Assembly: GCA_004193595.1 (NCBI GenBank)
Contig: RPGQ01000002.1
Span: 1 to 63,870, forward strand
Reading direction: 5' to 3'
Source: Desulfobacteraceae bacterium Eth-SRB2
Lineage (GTDB): Bacteria; Desulfobacterota; Desulfobacteria; Desulfobacterales; UBA11574
Length of the DNA stretch: 63,870 nt
Both the position numbers and the translations under genes were made by a program. Position 1 is the first letter of the stretch, and each line of letters begins with the position of its first letter. Of this stretch, positions 47,013-56,053 are shown piece by piece. Under the pieces are notes generated by a model. The model saw nothing but the letters and a program-made list of their open reading frames with translations, was not told the origin of the DNA and did no database searches.

Positions 47013-47245
47013 GTATCCGTTCACGGTTCACGGTTCAACGTTCAAGGTTAAGGACAAAAAAGGCATTGAAAATATGAAGTTCTTTTTACAAATGTTCATT
47101 TTCCCAGGTAATTGCCAATTTAGCTTCAAATTTTGGATCAGGACTGACGAAATTGACACTTTTCTCGTAAATACGCATATCAAATGTAGTTCGGGGACAA
47201 GAATGAAACCTTGAACCCCTGAACCTTTGAACCGTGAACGGTTAC
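47013..47245 (-). mobile_element. Family A element (233 bp)
   Basis: Flanked by an exact CAACTATC duplication (47005-47012 and 47246-47253). Opposite orientation to most copies. It ends 18 bases before the next gene, and its terminal GTG (47234) is in frame with that gene. Confidence 0.88.
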
Positions 47246-47263
47246 CAACTATCGAACAAGATT

Positions 47264-47845
47264 ATGGATAGAAAAGATATCCGTACACTGAAAATCCTTG
47301 AAGAGATCGACAACGATCACACCCCGAGCCAGAGGGATTTATCCAAAAAGCTGAATATTTCTTTGGGGCTTGTTAATTCTTTTGTCAAGCGGCTAGCCAA
47401 CAAAGGGTACTTTAAGATAAACAATATTCCTAAAAATCGAGTCAAGTATATCCTTACGCCCAAGGGAGCAGCGGAAAAAACGCGACTGACCTATCACTAT
47501 ATTCAGTATTCCCTCGAATTTTATAGAAACGCTCGTGAGAAACTGCACAAACTTTTCGAGTACCTTATTACACAAGGGGTCAGGCGAGTTGTATTTTACG
47601 GTACGGGTGAATTTGCAGAAATCGCTTTTATTTCTTTGCAAGAGACTTCCATACAAATGTTAGCTGTAGTGGACGACAACAAAATCGGCGAGAAATTCCT
47701 GGGCGGTGTGGTCAAAGATCCTGCCACTCTAAATTCACTTTCCTTTGACAGAATCCTTGTTACCTCTATGATTTCACAAGATGAACTGTTAGGAAAAGTA
47801 TTGGAACAAGGAATTCCCCAAAGCAAAGTGGTTGTGCTGGAATAA
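47264..47845 (+). CDS. Winged-helix regulator with Rossmann-like C-terminal domain
   Basis: 193 residues from the ATG at 47264, which has no clear ribosome site; a GTG at 47234 in the family A end is an in-frame alternative. MarR-like winged helix (about 5-75; SQRDLSKKLNISLGLVNSFV), then a nucleotide-binding fold (VVFYGTGEFAEIA, VVDDNKIGEKFLG). Such proteins occur at the head of polysaccharide clusters, and here gmd and fcl follow. Likely a local regulator. Confidence 0.7.
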   Translation: MDRKDIRTLKILEEIDNDHTPSQRDLSKKLNISLGLVNSFVKRLANKGYFKINNIPKNRVKYILTPKGAAEKTRLTYHYIQYSLEFYRNAREKLHKLFEYLITQGVRRVVFYGTGEFAEIAFISLQETSIQMLAVVDDNKIGEKFLGGVVKDPATLNSLSFDRILVTSMISQDELLGKVLEQGIPQSKVVVLE

Positions 47846-47849
47846 GTCT

Positions 47850-48050
47850 ATGAAGGATCCGAAAATTAAAGAACGATTAAGCAAAAATTTAATGGCTTGG
47901 CCGGACATAACAGCTTTTTGTTTTGAATTAAGAAAGTCTTTCTTAAAATCAAGGGATACTTCTATGAATGATAAAAATCTGACAAAGAAACTATTTGCAG
48001 AAATTGTAGCGAATAAGGAAAAAAATTGGATATCAAAGAGACACTCATAA
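47850..48050 (+). CDS. Small protein upstream of the nucleotidyltransferase, possible antitoxin
   Basis: 66 residues, ATG at 47850, overlapping the next gene by 25 bases. No domain recognised; charged and helical. Small-gene-first order with overlap is typical of toxin-antitoxin pairs; function is inference. Confidence 0.45.
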   Translation: MKDPKIKERLSKNLMAWPDITAFCFELRKSFLKSRDTSMNDKNLTKKLFAEIVANKEKNWISKRHS

Positions 48051-48565
48051 ATCAGTTAAAGAAAATAGTGAAATTTTTAAATAAGCAAAATATAGATTAT
48101 GCTTTAGCCGGGGGTCTTGCTTTTAGTGCATTGGTAGAGCCAAGAGCAACAATGGATATTGATATTATCATAATGATTAAAGAAGAACAACTATCCGGCT
48201 TTACTGAATTGTTAGAAGATGAATTTGAATCCATAATAACTCACAAAGAACCCATGTATTTTAATTTAATAAAGATATGGAGAGTCATAAACTTTACAGA
48301 TGATCGAGAGATGATATTCGATTTTATTCTGGCTGAATCTAAATACCATAAGAATATAATTGAAAGGGCTTTTGAAATAGATTTTTTTGAAACTACACTG
48401 AAAGTTATTACCCTTGAAGACCTGATCCTGTTAAAGAATTGTGCAAAGCGTGTTCAAGATATTGCGGATCTGAATAAAATTTATAAAACATTCGATGATG
48501 AGATTAATCACGATTATCTGGAAATTTGGTCCGACAAATTAAATATAAACTTATATAAAAATTAG
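48026..48565 (+). CDS. AbiEii-like nucleotidyltransferase
   Basis: 179 residues from the TTG at 48026 (AAGGAA upstream). Nucleotidyltransferase core: ALAGGLAFSAL with the GG motif, then a DID pair (TMDIDIIIM), and a C-terminal LEDLILLKNCAKRVQDIADL helix as in AbiEii/AbiGii-type and related proteins. Either the toxin half of a two-gene module or a stand-alone enzyme. Orientation and overlap with the gene before it support a pair. Confidence 0.65.
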   Translation: MDIKETLINQLKKIVKFLNKQNIDYALAGGLAFSALVEPRATMDIDIIIMIKEEQLSGFTELLEDEFESIITHKEPMYFNLIKIWRVINFTDDREMIFDFILAESKYHKNIIERAFEIDFFETTLKVITLEDLILLKNCAKRVQDIADLNKIYKTFDDEINHDYLEIWSDKLNINLYKN

Positions 48566-48610
48566 GGATTCTTCACCTTGTAGAAATACCGATACGTTAA
48601 ATTGTTTGTA

Positions 48611-48779
48611 GAGACCTTTGCAAAATGTCCAATTTTGTTCAAGGCCAAGGAATGCGAAAATTTTAACCACCCCGATGAAAAACACATCGGGACAGGCATC
48701 CATACATTGAGTATTTCGAGGATTAAAATTTGAGCATGACGCCGGAATTGGGCAAAAGGGGGCATTTTGCAAAGGTCTC
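48611..48779. mobile_element. Family B miniature element, copy 2 (169 bp)
   Basis: Terminal inverted repeats GAGACCTTTGCAAAATG and CATTTTGCAAAGGTCTC are perfect over 17 bases, with a central GATGAAAAACACATCG hairpin. Ends 13 bases before the gmd start codon, just ahead of its GGAG. Confidence 0.88.
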
Positions 48780-48792
48780 TTGGAGATATTTT

Positions 48793-49950
48793 ATGATGAA
48801 ACGAGCCTTAATTACAGGAATTACCGGGCAGGACGGTGCATATCTGGCTGACCTTTTGTTGGAGAAGGGGTATGAGGTGCACGGTATTAAACGCCGTTCT
48901 TCTCTATTCAATACCCAACGGATAGATCATTTATATCAGGACCCTCACGAAAAAGATATTCGCTTTGTTCTCCACTATGGGGACCTCACAGACGCAACCA
49001 ATCTGATTCGTATTATTAATAAAGTCCAGCCCGATGAAATTTATAATTTAGGGGCTCAAAGCCATGTAAAAGTTTCTTTTGAAGCCCCTGAATATACTGC
49101 AGATACTGATGCTTTAGGAACCTTGCGCCTATTAGAAGCGATTCGGATACTGGGACTTGAAGGGAAAACCAGATTTTATCAGGCGTCCTCGTCCGAATTA
49201 TTCGGCAAGGTCCGGGAAACCCCACAAACCGAACAGACGCCTTTTTATCCCCGCTCCCCTTATGCGTGTGCTAAACTCTACAGCTTCTGGTGTACGGTAA
49301 ACTATCGAGAAGCCTATGGTATATATGCCTGCAACGGAATTCTCTTTAACCATGAATCACCCTTACGAGGTGAAACCTTTGTTTCTCGTAAAATTACCAG
49401 AGCGGTCGCACGAATTGTGCTGGGGCTTCAGGAAAATCTTTATCTTGGTAACCTGGATGCTCTGAGGGACTGGGGACATGCCAGAGACTTCGTACAAGCA
49501 CAGTGGCTAATGCTTCAGCAGGACCAACCCGATGATTACGTCATCGCAACAGGGGAACAGCATTCGGTAAGAGAATTCTGTGAAGGAGCGTTTCTGGAAG
49601 CAGGAATTAAACTTGAATGGAAAGGCAAAGGAATTGCCGAAACAGGGGTGATCGATGATATACAGCCTACGGAATTATTGAAGAAATATGATCGTCGTGG
49701 TCAACTGCGGACACTGTGCCGGGGACAAACTGTGGTTTCTACTGATCCATGCTATTTCAGACCCACTGAAGTAGACTCTCTTCTGGGAGATCCAACCAAA
49801 GCGCGCCGGAAACTGGGCTGGGAGCAAAAGATTTCTTTTAAACAAATGATTGGAGAAATGGTTGATAATGACTTGAAAGATGGTATGAGAGAAGCCATCT
49901 GGAAGCAAAAAGGGTTTGCTGTTCCGGAAAGCTTTGAAGCGAATATGTAA
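48793..49950 (+). CDS. gmd: GDP-mannose 4,6-dehydratase
   Basis: 385 residues from the ATG at 48793 (GGAG seven bases upstream); the frame runs back into the family B element. First step from GDP-mannose to GDP-fucose. NAD(P)-binding [15 protein letters not shown], the YxxxK catalytic pair in SPYACAKLY, and [11 protein letters not shown] with TRKI-type ends of the family. A short insert near residue 300-320 is unusual. With fcl downstream it makes the GDP-fucose pathway, interrupted by the heptamer element. Confidence 0.92.
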   Translation: MMKRALITGITGQDGAYLADLLLEKGYEVHGIKRRSSLFNTQRIDHLYQDPHEKDIRFVLHYGDLTDATNLIRIINKVQPDEIYNLGAQSHVKVSFEAPEYTADTDALGTLRLLEAIRILGLEGKTRFYQASSSELFGKVRETPQTEQTPFYPRSPYACAKLYSFWCTVNYREAYGIYACNGILFNHESPLRGETFVSRKITRAVARIVLGLQENLYLGNLDALRDWGHARDFVQAQWLMLQQDQPDDYVIATGEQHSVREFCEGAFLEAGIKLEWKGKGIAETGVIDDIQPTELLKKYDRRGQLRTLCRGQTVVSTDPCYFRPTEVDSLLGDPTKARRKLGWEQKISFKQMIGEMVDNDLKDGMREAIWKQKGFAVPESFEANM

Positions 49951-49958
49951 CTCAAAAA

Positions 49959-50179
49959 GGTTCAAGGTTCACGGTTCAAGGTTCAAGGTTCCAAGTTCAC
50001 GGTTCACGGTTCACGGTTCACGGTTCACAGTTCAAGGTTCACGGTTCAAGGTTCACGGTTCAAGGTTCACAGTTCAAGGTTCAAGGTCAAGGTTCACGGT
50101 TCACAGTTCAAGGTTCAAGGTTCACGGTTCACAGTTCAAGGTTCACGGTTCAAGGTTCACGGTTCAGGGTTCACGGTTA
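49959..50179 (+). repeat. Heptamer tandem array (about 31 GGTTCAN units)
   Basis: Continuous GGTTCAA / GGTTCAC / AGTTCAA units of seven bases with two short slips. The same heptamer builds the ends of all family A elements, here expanded directly in front of the four-helix-bundle gene. Confidence 0.92.
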
Positions 50180-50186
50180 TAATCTG

Positions 50187-50579
50187 ATGAAAATCGAACA
50201 ATTTGAAGATATTGAGGCTTGGCAGTTGGCACGTGAATTGGCTCGAAAAGTGTACCGTTTAACAAAGAAACCGAGGTTTGCAAAAGACTATGGACTTAAG
50301 AGACAGATACAAGATGCTGCCGGATCATCGATGCATAATATTGCCGAAGGATTCGATTCTGAAACAAATGCAGAGTTTATCCGTTTCTTGCGATACGCTA
50401 AGCGGTCATGCACTGAAGTGCAGAGTGAACTCTATCTGGCCCTTGATGAGGAATATGTTTCGACCGACGAATTCAAAGATGTCTATGAACAAGCCAGAAG
50501 AACGCGTGCTGCAATTTATGGATTTATCAAATATCTCAAGAAATATGAAGAGAACAAAACAACCAACCGTGAACCGTGA
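50187..50579 (+). CDS. Four-helix-bundle protein (23S rRNA intervening-sequence / Avd-like fold family)
   Basis: 130 residues, ATG at 50187 shortly after the heptamer array, no strong ribosome site. Family pattern clear: FEDIEAWQLARELARKVYRL, then DQIQ-type helix, AEGFDSETNAEFIRFLRYA and RSCTEVQSELYLALDEEYV. This fold is known from intervening sequences in 23S rRNA genes and is shared by the Avd protein of diversity-generating retroelements; biochemical role unsettled. Its last codons and stop are supplied by the inverted heptamer end. A fragment of a second family member lies inside the element at 59890. Confidence 0.88.
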   Translation: MKIEQFEDIEAWQLARELARKVYRLTKKPRFAKDYGLKRQIQDAAGSSMHNIAEGFDSETNAEFIRFLRYAKRSCTEVQSELYLALDEEYVSTDEFKDVYEQARRTRAAIYGFIKYLKKYEENKTTNREP

Positions 50580-50606
50580 ACCTAAAAACCTGAGAATTTA
50601 GCCTAA

Positions 50607-51692
50607 ATGAACAAAAATTCTTCAATATATATCGCAGGACATACCGGTCTTGTGGGTTCGGCCTTGTTCCGCAGATTAGAAGCTGATGGCTATTCAAATC
50701 TGATCGTCCGTAACCATTCGGATTTGGATCTTACAAAACAGGATGACGTTGAGGCTTTTTTTCAAACCCAAAGACCGGAGTATGTTTTTCTTGCTGCAGC
50801 CAAAGTTGGCGGCATTATGGCTAACTTTACATACCCGGCTGAGTTTATTTACACCAACCTGGCCATTCAAAATAATATTATTCATGCTGCATGGAAAACC
50901 GGTGTCAAACGGCTGCTCTTTCTGGGCTCCTCATGTATTTATCCCAAAGAATGCCCCCAGCCCATGAAAGAAGACTATCTTTTAACCGGTACCCTTGAAC
51001 CAACCAATGAACCTTACGCAATTGCTAAAATTGCAGGTATTAAAATTTGCCAGTCCTATAACCGTCAATATGGGACACAGTATATATGTGTCATGCCGAC
51101 CAACCTGTATGGACCAAACGATAATTTTGACCTGGAAACCAGCCATGTTCTTCCGGCCCTGATCAGAAAATTTCATCTGGCTAAACTTGCAAATCAGGGG
51201 GACCGGGAAGCCATTAAAAGAGACGAACACAAATATGGTACAATTCCCGAAGAGACCAAGCAGTCGATCGGGTTAAAAACTTCTGCTTCAAATCTCAAAA
51301 CAACAACGTTTAGTTCCAGGCCTTTTGTACCGCTTTGGGGGAGCGGCAATCCCAAAAGAGAGTTTCTACATGTTGACGATCTTGCAGATGCCTGTATTTT
51401 CTTAACCCAAATGAATAAAAAAACTTTTGACCGGTTTTTCGACAATACCCATACCCCATTAATAAATATTGGGTGTGGTAAGGATCAGACGGTCAGGGAA
51501 ATTGCGGCAATAGTCGCGGAAGTTGTCGGTTATAATGGGGATGTTAGATGGGATCAAGATAAACCGGATGGAACGTTGCAGAAACTGCTCGACATTTCTA
51601 AGATAAAAAAACTGGGATGGAAACCAAAAATTGCACTAAAAGACGGGATTCGAAACGTTTATGAATGGTATGTAAAAGTCACAAATAATTGA
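50607..51692 (+). CDS. fcl: GDP-L-fucose synthase
   Basis: 361 residues. Epimerises and reduces the Gmd product to GDP-L-fucose. [19 protein letters not shown] (NADP-binding), GSSCIYPKE, and YAIAKIAG with the catalytic Tyr-Lys pair. An insert of about 40 residues (about 190-235; [14 protein letters not shown]) precedes the conserved [19 protein letters not shown]. The gsp operon follows. Confidence 0.9.
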   Translation: MNKNSSIYIAGHTGLVGSALFRRLEADGYSNLIVRNHSDLDLTKQDDVEAFFQTQRPEYVFLAAAKVGGIMANFTYPAEFIYTNLAIQNNIIHAAWKTGVKRLLFLGSSCIYPKECPQPMKEDYLLTGTLEPTNEPYAIAKIAGIKICQSYNRQYGTQYICVMPTNLYGPNDNFDLETSHVLPALIRKFHLAKLANQGDREAIKRDEHKYGTIPEETKQSIGLKTSASNLKTTTFSSRPFVPLWGSGNPKREFLHVDDLADACIFLTQMNKKTFDRFFDNTHTPLINIGCGKDQTVREIAAIVAEVVGYNGDVRWDQDKPDGTLQKLLDISKIKKLGWKPKIALKDGIRNVYEWYVKVTNN

Positions 51693-51711
51693 ACGTCTTT
51701 CAAAGGTCTCA
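51689..51711. repeat. Solitary family B end before gspE
   Basis: TTGAACGTCTTTCAAAGGTCTC matches the right end of family B (the element's other end is missing). It overlaps the fcl stop codon. Confidence 0.5.
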
Positions 51712-51730
51712 GATATTCAAAGATAATAGA

Positions 51731-53248
51731 ATGAACGCAATAGCCTATACAGAGTATCCCAAAGAACCGGTTGTTTTGGACAACCTGTCCGTGAAATTCA
51801 TGAAACAGTCTAAATTTATTCCTCTGAGTGTAACCGATAATACGCTGGAAATTGTCATGGCCGACCCGTCAGATTTTTATACGGTGGACACCTTGAAACT
51901 GTCTTATGGATTACGGGTTAAGACCTGTAAGGGTAAAGTCGAGGACATACTGGATGCCATCGATAGATTATACGGCTCGGGGAGTCAGTCCCTGGAGATG
52001 ATTATAGAAGAGGCGGATAAAGATATTGATGAAATATCTTCCGTTGACGTTGAAGATGCCGATCATCTAAGAGATCTTGCTTCTGAGGCCCCGATCATCA
52101 GGCTGGTAAATCGGCTGATTTTTAACGCCGCCGAACAAAGAGCCAGTGATATCCATCTTGAACCCTTTGAAAAAGAGTTAAAGGTCAGATATCGAATCGA
52201 TGGTGTGCTTCACGATGTCGAGTCTCCGCCGACCCGTCTTCAGGCCGCCATTATTTCCAGGATCAAGATCATGGCCAAGCTTGATATTGCTGAAAGGCGA
52301 CTGCCTCAGGACGGAAGAATTAAACTCAAAATCGCCGATAGAGAGATCGATTTCAGAGTATCGACCATTCCAACGCTATTTGGCGAGAGTCTGGTTATGC
52401 GGATTCTCGATCGGGAAACGCTTGTTTTAAACTTCGAAAAACTGGGTTTCCCCGAGGATATTTTATCTCAATATTTTGATTTAATTTCACAGCCTTATGG
52501 GATGATTTTGGTGACCGGACCTACTGGAAGCGGAAAAACATCCACACTTTATACCACGTTGGCAAGAATCAATTCTTCCGAAAATAAAATCATTACCCTG
52601 GAAGATCCGGTGGAATATCAATTGGGAGGGGTTAACCAGATTCAGGTGAATCCGAAGATCGGTTTGGGATTTGCCAATGGCCTGCGCTCCATTGTTCGAC
52701 AGGACCCGGATATCATACTGGTTGGTGAAATCAGAGATAAAGAAACCGCTGAAATTGCCATTCAGTCAGCACTGACAGGCCACTTGTTGTTCAGCACGCT
52801 TCATACCAATGATGCGGCGGGGGCTATTAGTCGCCTTCTTGATATGGGGGTGGAGAACTTTCTTTTAAGTTCGACCCTTCTGGGAATTTTAGCACAAAGG
52901 CTTGTTCGGGTCATCTGTCCCGCGTGTAAAAAGGAAAAACAACCTGAAGAAAAACTGTTAAAATCCATGAAATTACCCCTTCAGGAACTTACTGGAGTCC
53001 GGTTTTACACCGGGGAGGGTTGTGAAGAATGCCGGCATACCGGTTTTAAAGGAAGAGTGGCCATTTTCGAATTTCTTCCGGTAGATACAGACATCAGGAA
53101 AGAAATTATTGCTCGATCGAGTACCGAAAAAATTAAAAGCGTGGCCATCAAAAAAGGGGGAACAACCTTGAGACAGGATGGTTGGCGCAAAGTAAAGGCG
53201 GGGGTCACCACCATATCCGAGGTGCTCCGGGTAACGCTTGCAGAATAA
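51731..53248 (+). CDS. gspE: Type II secretion ATPase GspE
   Basis: 505 residues from the ATG at 51731; an upstream TTG lies in the family B end. Cytoplasmic motor that drives pseudopilus assembly. N1/N2 domains to about 150, Walker A GPTGSGKTSTLY, Asp box, Walker B IILVGEIRDKETAEIA and a tetra-Cys zinc motif (CPAC and CEEC) near the C-terminus. First gene of the gsp operon E-F-G-H-I-J-K-L-M-C-D. Confidence 0.93.
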   Translation: MNAIAYTEYPKEPVVLDNLSVKFMKQSKFIPLSVTDNTLEIVMADPSDFYTVDTLKLSYGLRVKTCKGKVEDILDAIDRLYGSGSQSLEMIIEEADKDIDEISSVDVEDADHLRDLASEAPIIRLVNRLIFNAAEQRASDIHLEPFEKELKVRYRIDGVLHDVESPPTRLQAAIISRIKIMAKLDIAERRLPQDGRIKLKIADREIDFRVSTIPTLFGESLVMRILDRETLVLNFEKLGFPEDILSQYFDLISQPYGMILVTGPTGSGKTSTLYTTLARINSSENKIITLEDPVEYQLGGVNQIQVNPKIGLGFANGLRSIVRQDPDIILVGEIRDKETAEIAIQSALTGHLLFSTLHTNDAAGAISRLLDMGVENFLLSSTLLGILAQRLVRVICPACKKEKQPEEKLLKSMKLPLQELTGVRFYTGEGCEECRHTGFKGRVAIFEFLPVDTDIRKEIIARSSTEKIKSVAIKKGGTTLRQDGWRKVKAGVTTISEVLRVTLAE

Positions 53249-53281
53249 CGGCATGAAACTCAAGTTAGTTCGCTTTGGTCA

Positions 53282-53400
53282 CAATTGGAATGATGGAACA
53301 ATGGAATGCTGGAATATTGGAATATCGGAAGTAATGCCGGGAATAAACCATTTTAATTTTAAAAAACTCCTTTCCTTCAACATTGTTCAGGACAAGCTCA
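53282..53400. repeat. Family C repeat between gspE and gspF
   Basis: Tandem TGGAATGATGGAACAATGGA-type nonamers followed by the AATAAACCATTTTAATTTT middle, as at 45386. The right-hand end is less clear. Confidence 0.5.
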
Positions 53401-53501
53401 CCACCCATTATTCTCTCCGGGTCATAGGGCCTACGGGCCGGAGGCCAATTGGGGCGAAGCCCCTAAGTTCTATTTAAGAATGTGTGTAACAAGTGTGAAA
53501 A

Positions 53502-54731
53502 ATGACCTTATATTCTTACAAGGCAACTGATCCATCGGGCAAAATCGTTAATGCTACCCTGGAGGCTCCGGATGAAATGGAGGTGGCGAATAAAATTCAT
53601 GCCATGGGATACATCCCCATAAGGATTATACCCGCCGGAAAACAGAGCAAGGCTCTGCGATATGATGTTTCAGATTTTGTCTTTTATATTTTTAAACGCA
53701 TATCCAACAAAGACGTTATCCTGTTTACCCAGGACCTGTCCAGCCTGCTGGAAGCCGGTTTGCCTTTTGACCGGGCGCTTTCCATTTTATTACAAGTGAC
53801 GGAAAAGGAAAGATTTAAGGAAGTCATCAGCGATGTTCTGAAAATCGTCCAGGGCGGGGGATATCTTTCCGATGCCCTTGCCAGACACCCTAAAGTATTC
53901 TCCGGTTTTTATGTAAATATGGTCAAGGCCGGTGAAGCCGGCGGGGTTTTGGAGGACGTTCTAAGACGATTGGGCATTTTTTTAGAAAATAACCAGGATC
54001 TCAAGGATTATATCAAATCTGCTTTGGTGTACCCCCTCTTTTTGCTCTTTGTGGGCGGAATATCGGTTATCATTCTCATGACCTTTGTGATACCCAAATT
54101 TTCAATTATTTTTTCGGACCTTGGACAGGCCATGCCTTTATCCACAACCCTTTTGCTTGGATTCAGCGAAATATTAAGATCGTTCTGGTGGGTCATTCTG
54201 GGAGGGATGGTCGCCGTTTATTTTGTGTTTCACCGGTTTAAAACCACCGCTTCGGGTAGATTAACAGTGGACCGCTATAAATTTAATCTTCCGGTTTTTG
54301 GGGAACTGGTGAAAAAGATCGAGGTGGCGCGGTTCGCCAGGACACTGGGCACATTGATCCGAAGCGGAGTTCCGATTCTCAAAGCGCTTGACCTTGCAAA
54401 AGATATCATCGTAAATAGAGTGATGGCCGGCTCTATGACACAAATTCATGCACGGGTCAAAGAGGGGGAAAGGCTTTCAAAATCTTTGGAGGATACAAAG
54501 ATATTTCCTTCTCTGGCCGTACAAATGATTACGGTGGGAGAAGAAACCGGCAGGCTTGAGGAAATGCTGATAAGAGTTGCGGACAATTATGAGAAAATTA
54601 TAAGAAATATGATAAAACGATTGATCAGCTTATTAGAACCCGCCATGATTCTGGGTATGGGGCTTGTGGTCGGGTTTATTGTTATTTCCATGCTTATGGC
54701 AATATTCAGCATGAACGATATGCCTTTTTGA
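53502..54731 (+). CDS. gspF: Type II secretion inner-membrane platform protein GspF
   Basis: 409 residues. Two T2SSF cytoplasmic domains with QDLSSLLEAGLPFDRALSIL and the second copy ARTLGTLIRSGVPILKALDL, and three transmembrane segments (about 170-190, 220-240, 375-400). It anchors the ATPase. Near-standard length. Confidence 0.93.
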   Translation: MTLYSYKATDPSGKIVNATLEAPDEMEVANKIHAMGYIPIRIIPAGKQSKALRYDVSDFVFYIFKRISNKDVILFTQDLSSLLEAGLPFDRALSILLQVTEKERFKEVISDVLKIVQGGGYLSDALARHPKVFSGFYVNMVKAGEAGGVLEDVLRRLGIFLENNQDLKDYIKSALVYPLFLLFVGGISVIILMTFVIPKFSIIFSDLGQAMPLSTTLLLGFSEILRSFWWVILGGMVAVYFVFHRFKTTASGRLTVDRYKFNLPVFGELVKKIEVARFARTLGTLIRSGVPILKALDLAKDIIVNRVMAGSMTQIHARVKEGERLSKSLEDTKIFPSLAVQMITVGEETGRLEEMLIRVADNYEKIIRNMIKRLISLLEPAMILGMGLVVGFIVISMLMAIFSMNDMPF

Positions 54732-54743
54732 AAGGAAATGCCC

Positions 54744-55187
54744 ATGGCGAAAAATAAAAAATGCAGGAAAAAAGAACATGGCTTTACACTGATTGAAATG
54801 TTAATCGTAATGGTCATTCTGGGTCTTCTGGCGGCCCTGGTGGCTCCGAGGATGTTTGGCAAGGTGGGAAAATCCATGCAAAAAGCGGCCAAGGTTCAGA
54901 TATCGCTTTTCGAAACTGCTTTGGATACGTATCGGCTGGATGTGGGTAAATATCCGACCACCGATATGGGGTTGCAGGCGTTGAGAGATAAACCCGAAGA
55001 TGTTGAGAGATGGGATGGTCCGTATCTCCCCAAAGATATTCCCTTTGACCCCTGGGGCCATGCTTATGAATACAGGTCTCCCGGTGATCATGGGGAATTT
55101 GACATCGTATCCTTTGGCGCTGACGGAAGTCCGGGAGGTGAAAAGGAGGATGTGGACATTGTCAACTGGAAAGGCATCGGTGGATGA
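54744..55187 (+). CDS. gspG: Major pseudopilin GspG
   Basis: 147 residues from the ATG at 54744, six bases after AAAGGAA; the ATG at 54738 abuts that site. Prepilin leader ending KEHG with mature FTLIEMLIVMVILGLLAAL: Gly before, Phe after and Glu at +5, cleaved by prepilin peptidase. The C-terminal GPYLPKDIPFDPWGHAYEY and SPGDHGEFDIVSFGADG match the GspG fold. Confidence 0.94.
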   Translation: MAKNKKCRKKEHGFTLIEMLIVMVILGLLAALVAPRMFGKVGKSMQKAAKVQISLFETALDTYRLDVGKYPTTDMGLQALRDKPEDVERWDGPYLPKDIPFDPWGHAYEYRSPGDHGEFDIVSFGADGSPGGEKEDVDIVNWKGIGG

Positions 55188-55779
55188 ACACCGTTTTCGG
55201 TATTTTGAATGGGTCGTCCGCCCCGCTTATTTGCCAAACATAACGTCAACAAGCCGGAGGCCGGCAATTCAATATTCATCCGGAGGATATACCCTGCTGG
55301 AACTTTTGGTTGTTTTAATTATCATCAGCATGGTGTCTGCCCTGGTGGCGCCGAAATTGGCGGGTTCTCTGAGCAGCCTAAATTTTAAAACAACAGCAAA
55401 AAGACTGTCCGCGTCTTTAAGATATGCCAGAAGCCGGGCCACGTCAGAGAAAATAACCTATTGTGCGCTTTTACAAATCGATGAGAATAGGCTGCTTATC
55501 ATTGCTGACCCCCCCGCGCTTACGGAAACATTGCATGAAATTGTGAGCGATGAAGAACAACAGATTGCCCGAGCATCGTTCGTATACGAGTTGCCGTCAG
55601 AAATAAAAATAGAAAAAGCCGTATCCGCTGCCGGTGAAGTGGCATCCGGTCTTTTTAGCATCTTCTTTTTCCCCAGTGGGGGCAGCAGCGGGGGCGAGGT
55701 TGAACTGGTGAACGAAAAGGGCAGACGGTCCAAAATAATTGTTGATTTTATAACCGGATCCGTAAAACTTAACGACTAG
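55180..55779 (+). CDS. gspH: Minor pseudopilin GspH
   Basis: 199 residues from the GTG at 55180 (AAAGG six bases upstream), overlapping the end of gspG. The leader is long (36 residues) and ends SSGG before YTLLELLVVLIII, with Tyr replacing the usual Phe at +1 and Glu at +5 kept. The start is therefore less certain. Followed by a family A element. Confidence 0.8.
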   Translation: MDEHRFRYFEWVVRPAYLPNITSTSRRPAIQYSSGGYTLLELLVVLIIISMVSALVAPKLAGSLSSLNFKTTAKRLSASLRYARSRATSEKITYCALLQIDENRLLIIADPPALTETLHEIVSDEEQQIARASFVYELPSEIKIEKAVSAAGEVASGLFSIFFFPSGGSSGGEVELVNEKGRRSKIIVDFITGSVKLND

Positions 55780-55818
55780 CCAAGCTGCGCCTCAAACCGA
55801 ATTCTGCAATATGAAAAC

Positions 55819-56053
55819 TTAGGCGTTCACGAGTTCAAAGGTTCAGGGGTTCAAGGTTCCATTCTCACCCCCGGACTGCATTTGGGATGCGTATTTGCGA
55901 AAAAAGCGTCAGTTTCGTCAGGCCTAATCCAAAATTTAAAGCCAAATTGGCAATTACTTAGGAAAATGAACATTTGTAACGAGGACTTCGAATCTTTAAT
56001 GCCTTCTTTGTCCTTAACCCTGAACGTTGAACCCTGAACCCGTGAACGGTTAT
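55819..56053 (+). mobile_element. Family A element (235 bp) at the gspI start codon
   Basis: Flanked by an exact ATGAAAAC duplication (55811-55818 and 56054-56061). That duplicated octamer contains the gspI start codon. Ends TTAGGCGTTCAC and GTGAACGGTTAT. Confidence 0.9.

Larger units (their letters stand above)
49959..50582 (+). mobile_element. Coding family A-type element with four-helix-bundle cargo
   Basis: The heptamer array on the left and an inverted AACCGTGAACCGTGAACC on the right (50565-50582) enclose the four-helix-bundle gene. The unit separates gmd from fcl, genes usually adjacent. No target duplication is evident, perhaps because the left end has expanded. Confidence 0.6.

Noticed and set aside
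49959..50179. CRISPR array
   Set aside because: Units are seven bases long and contiguous, without spacers or cas genes.
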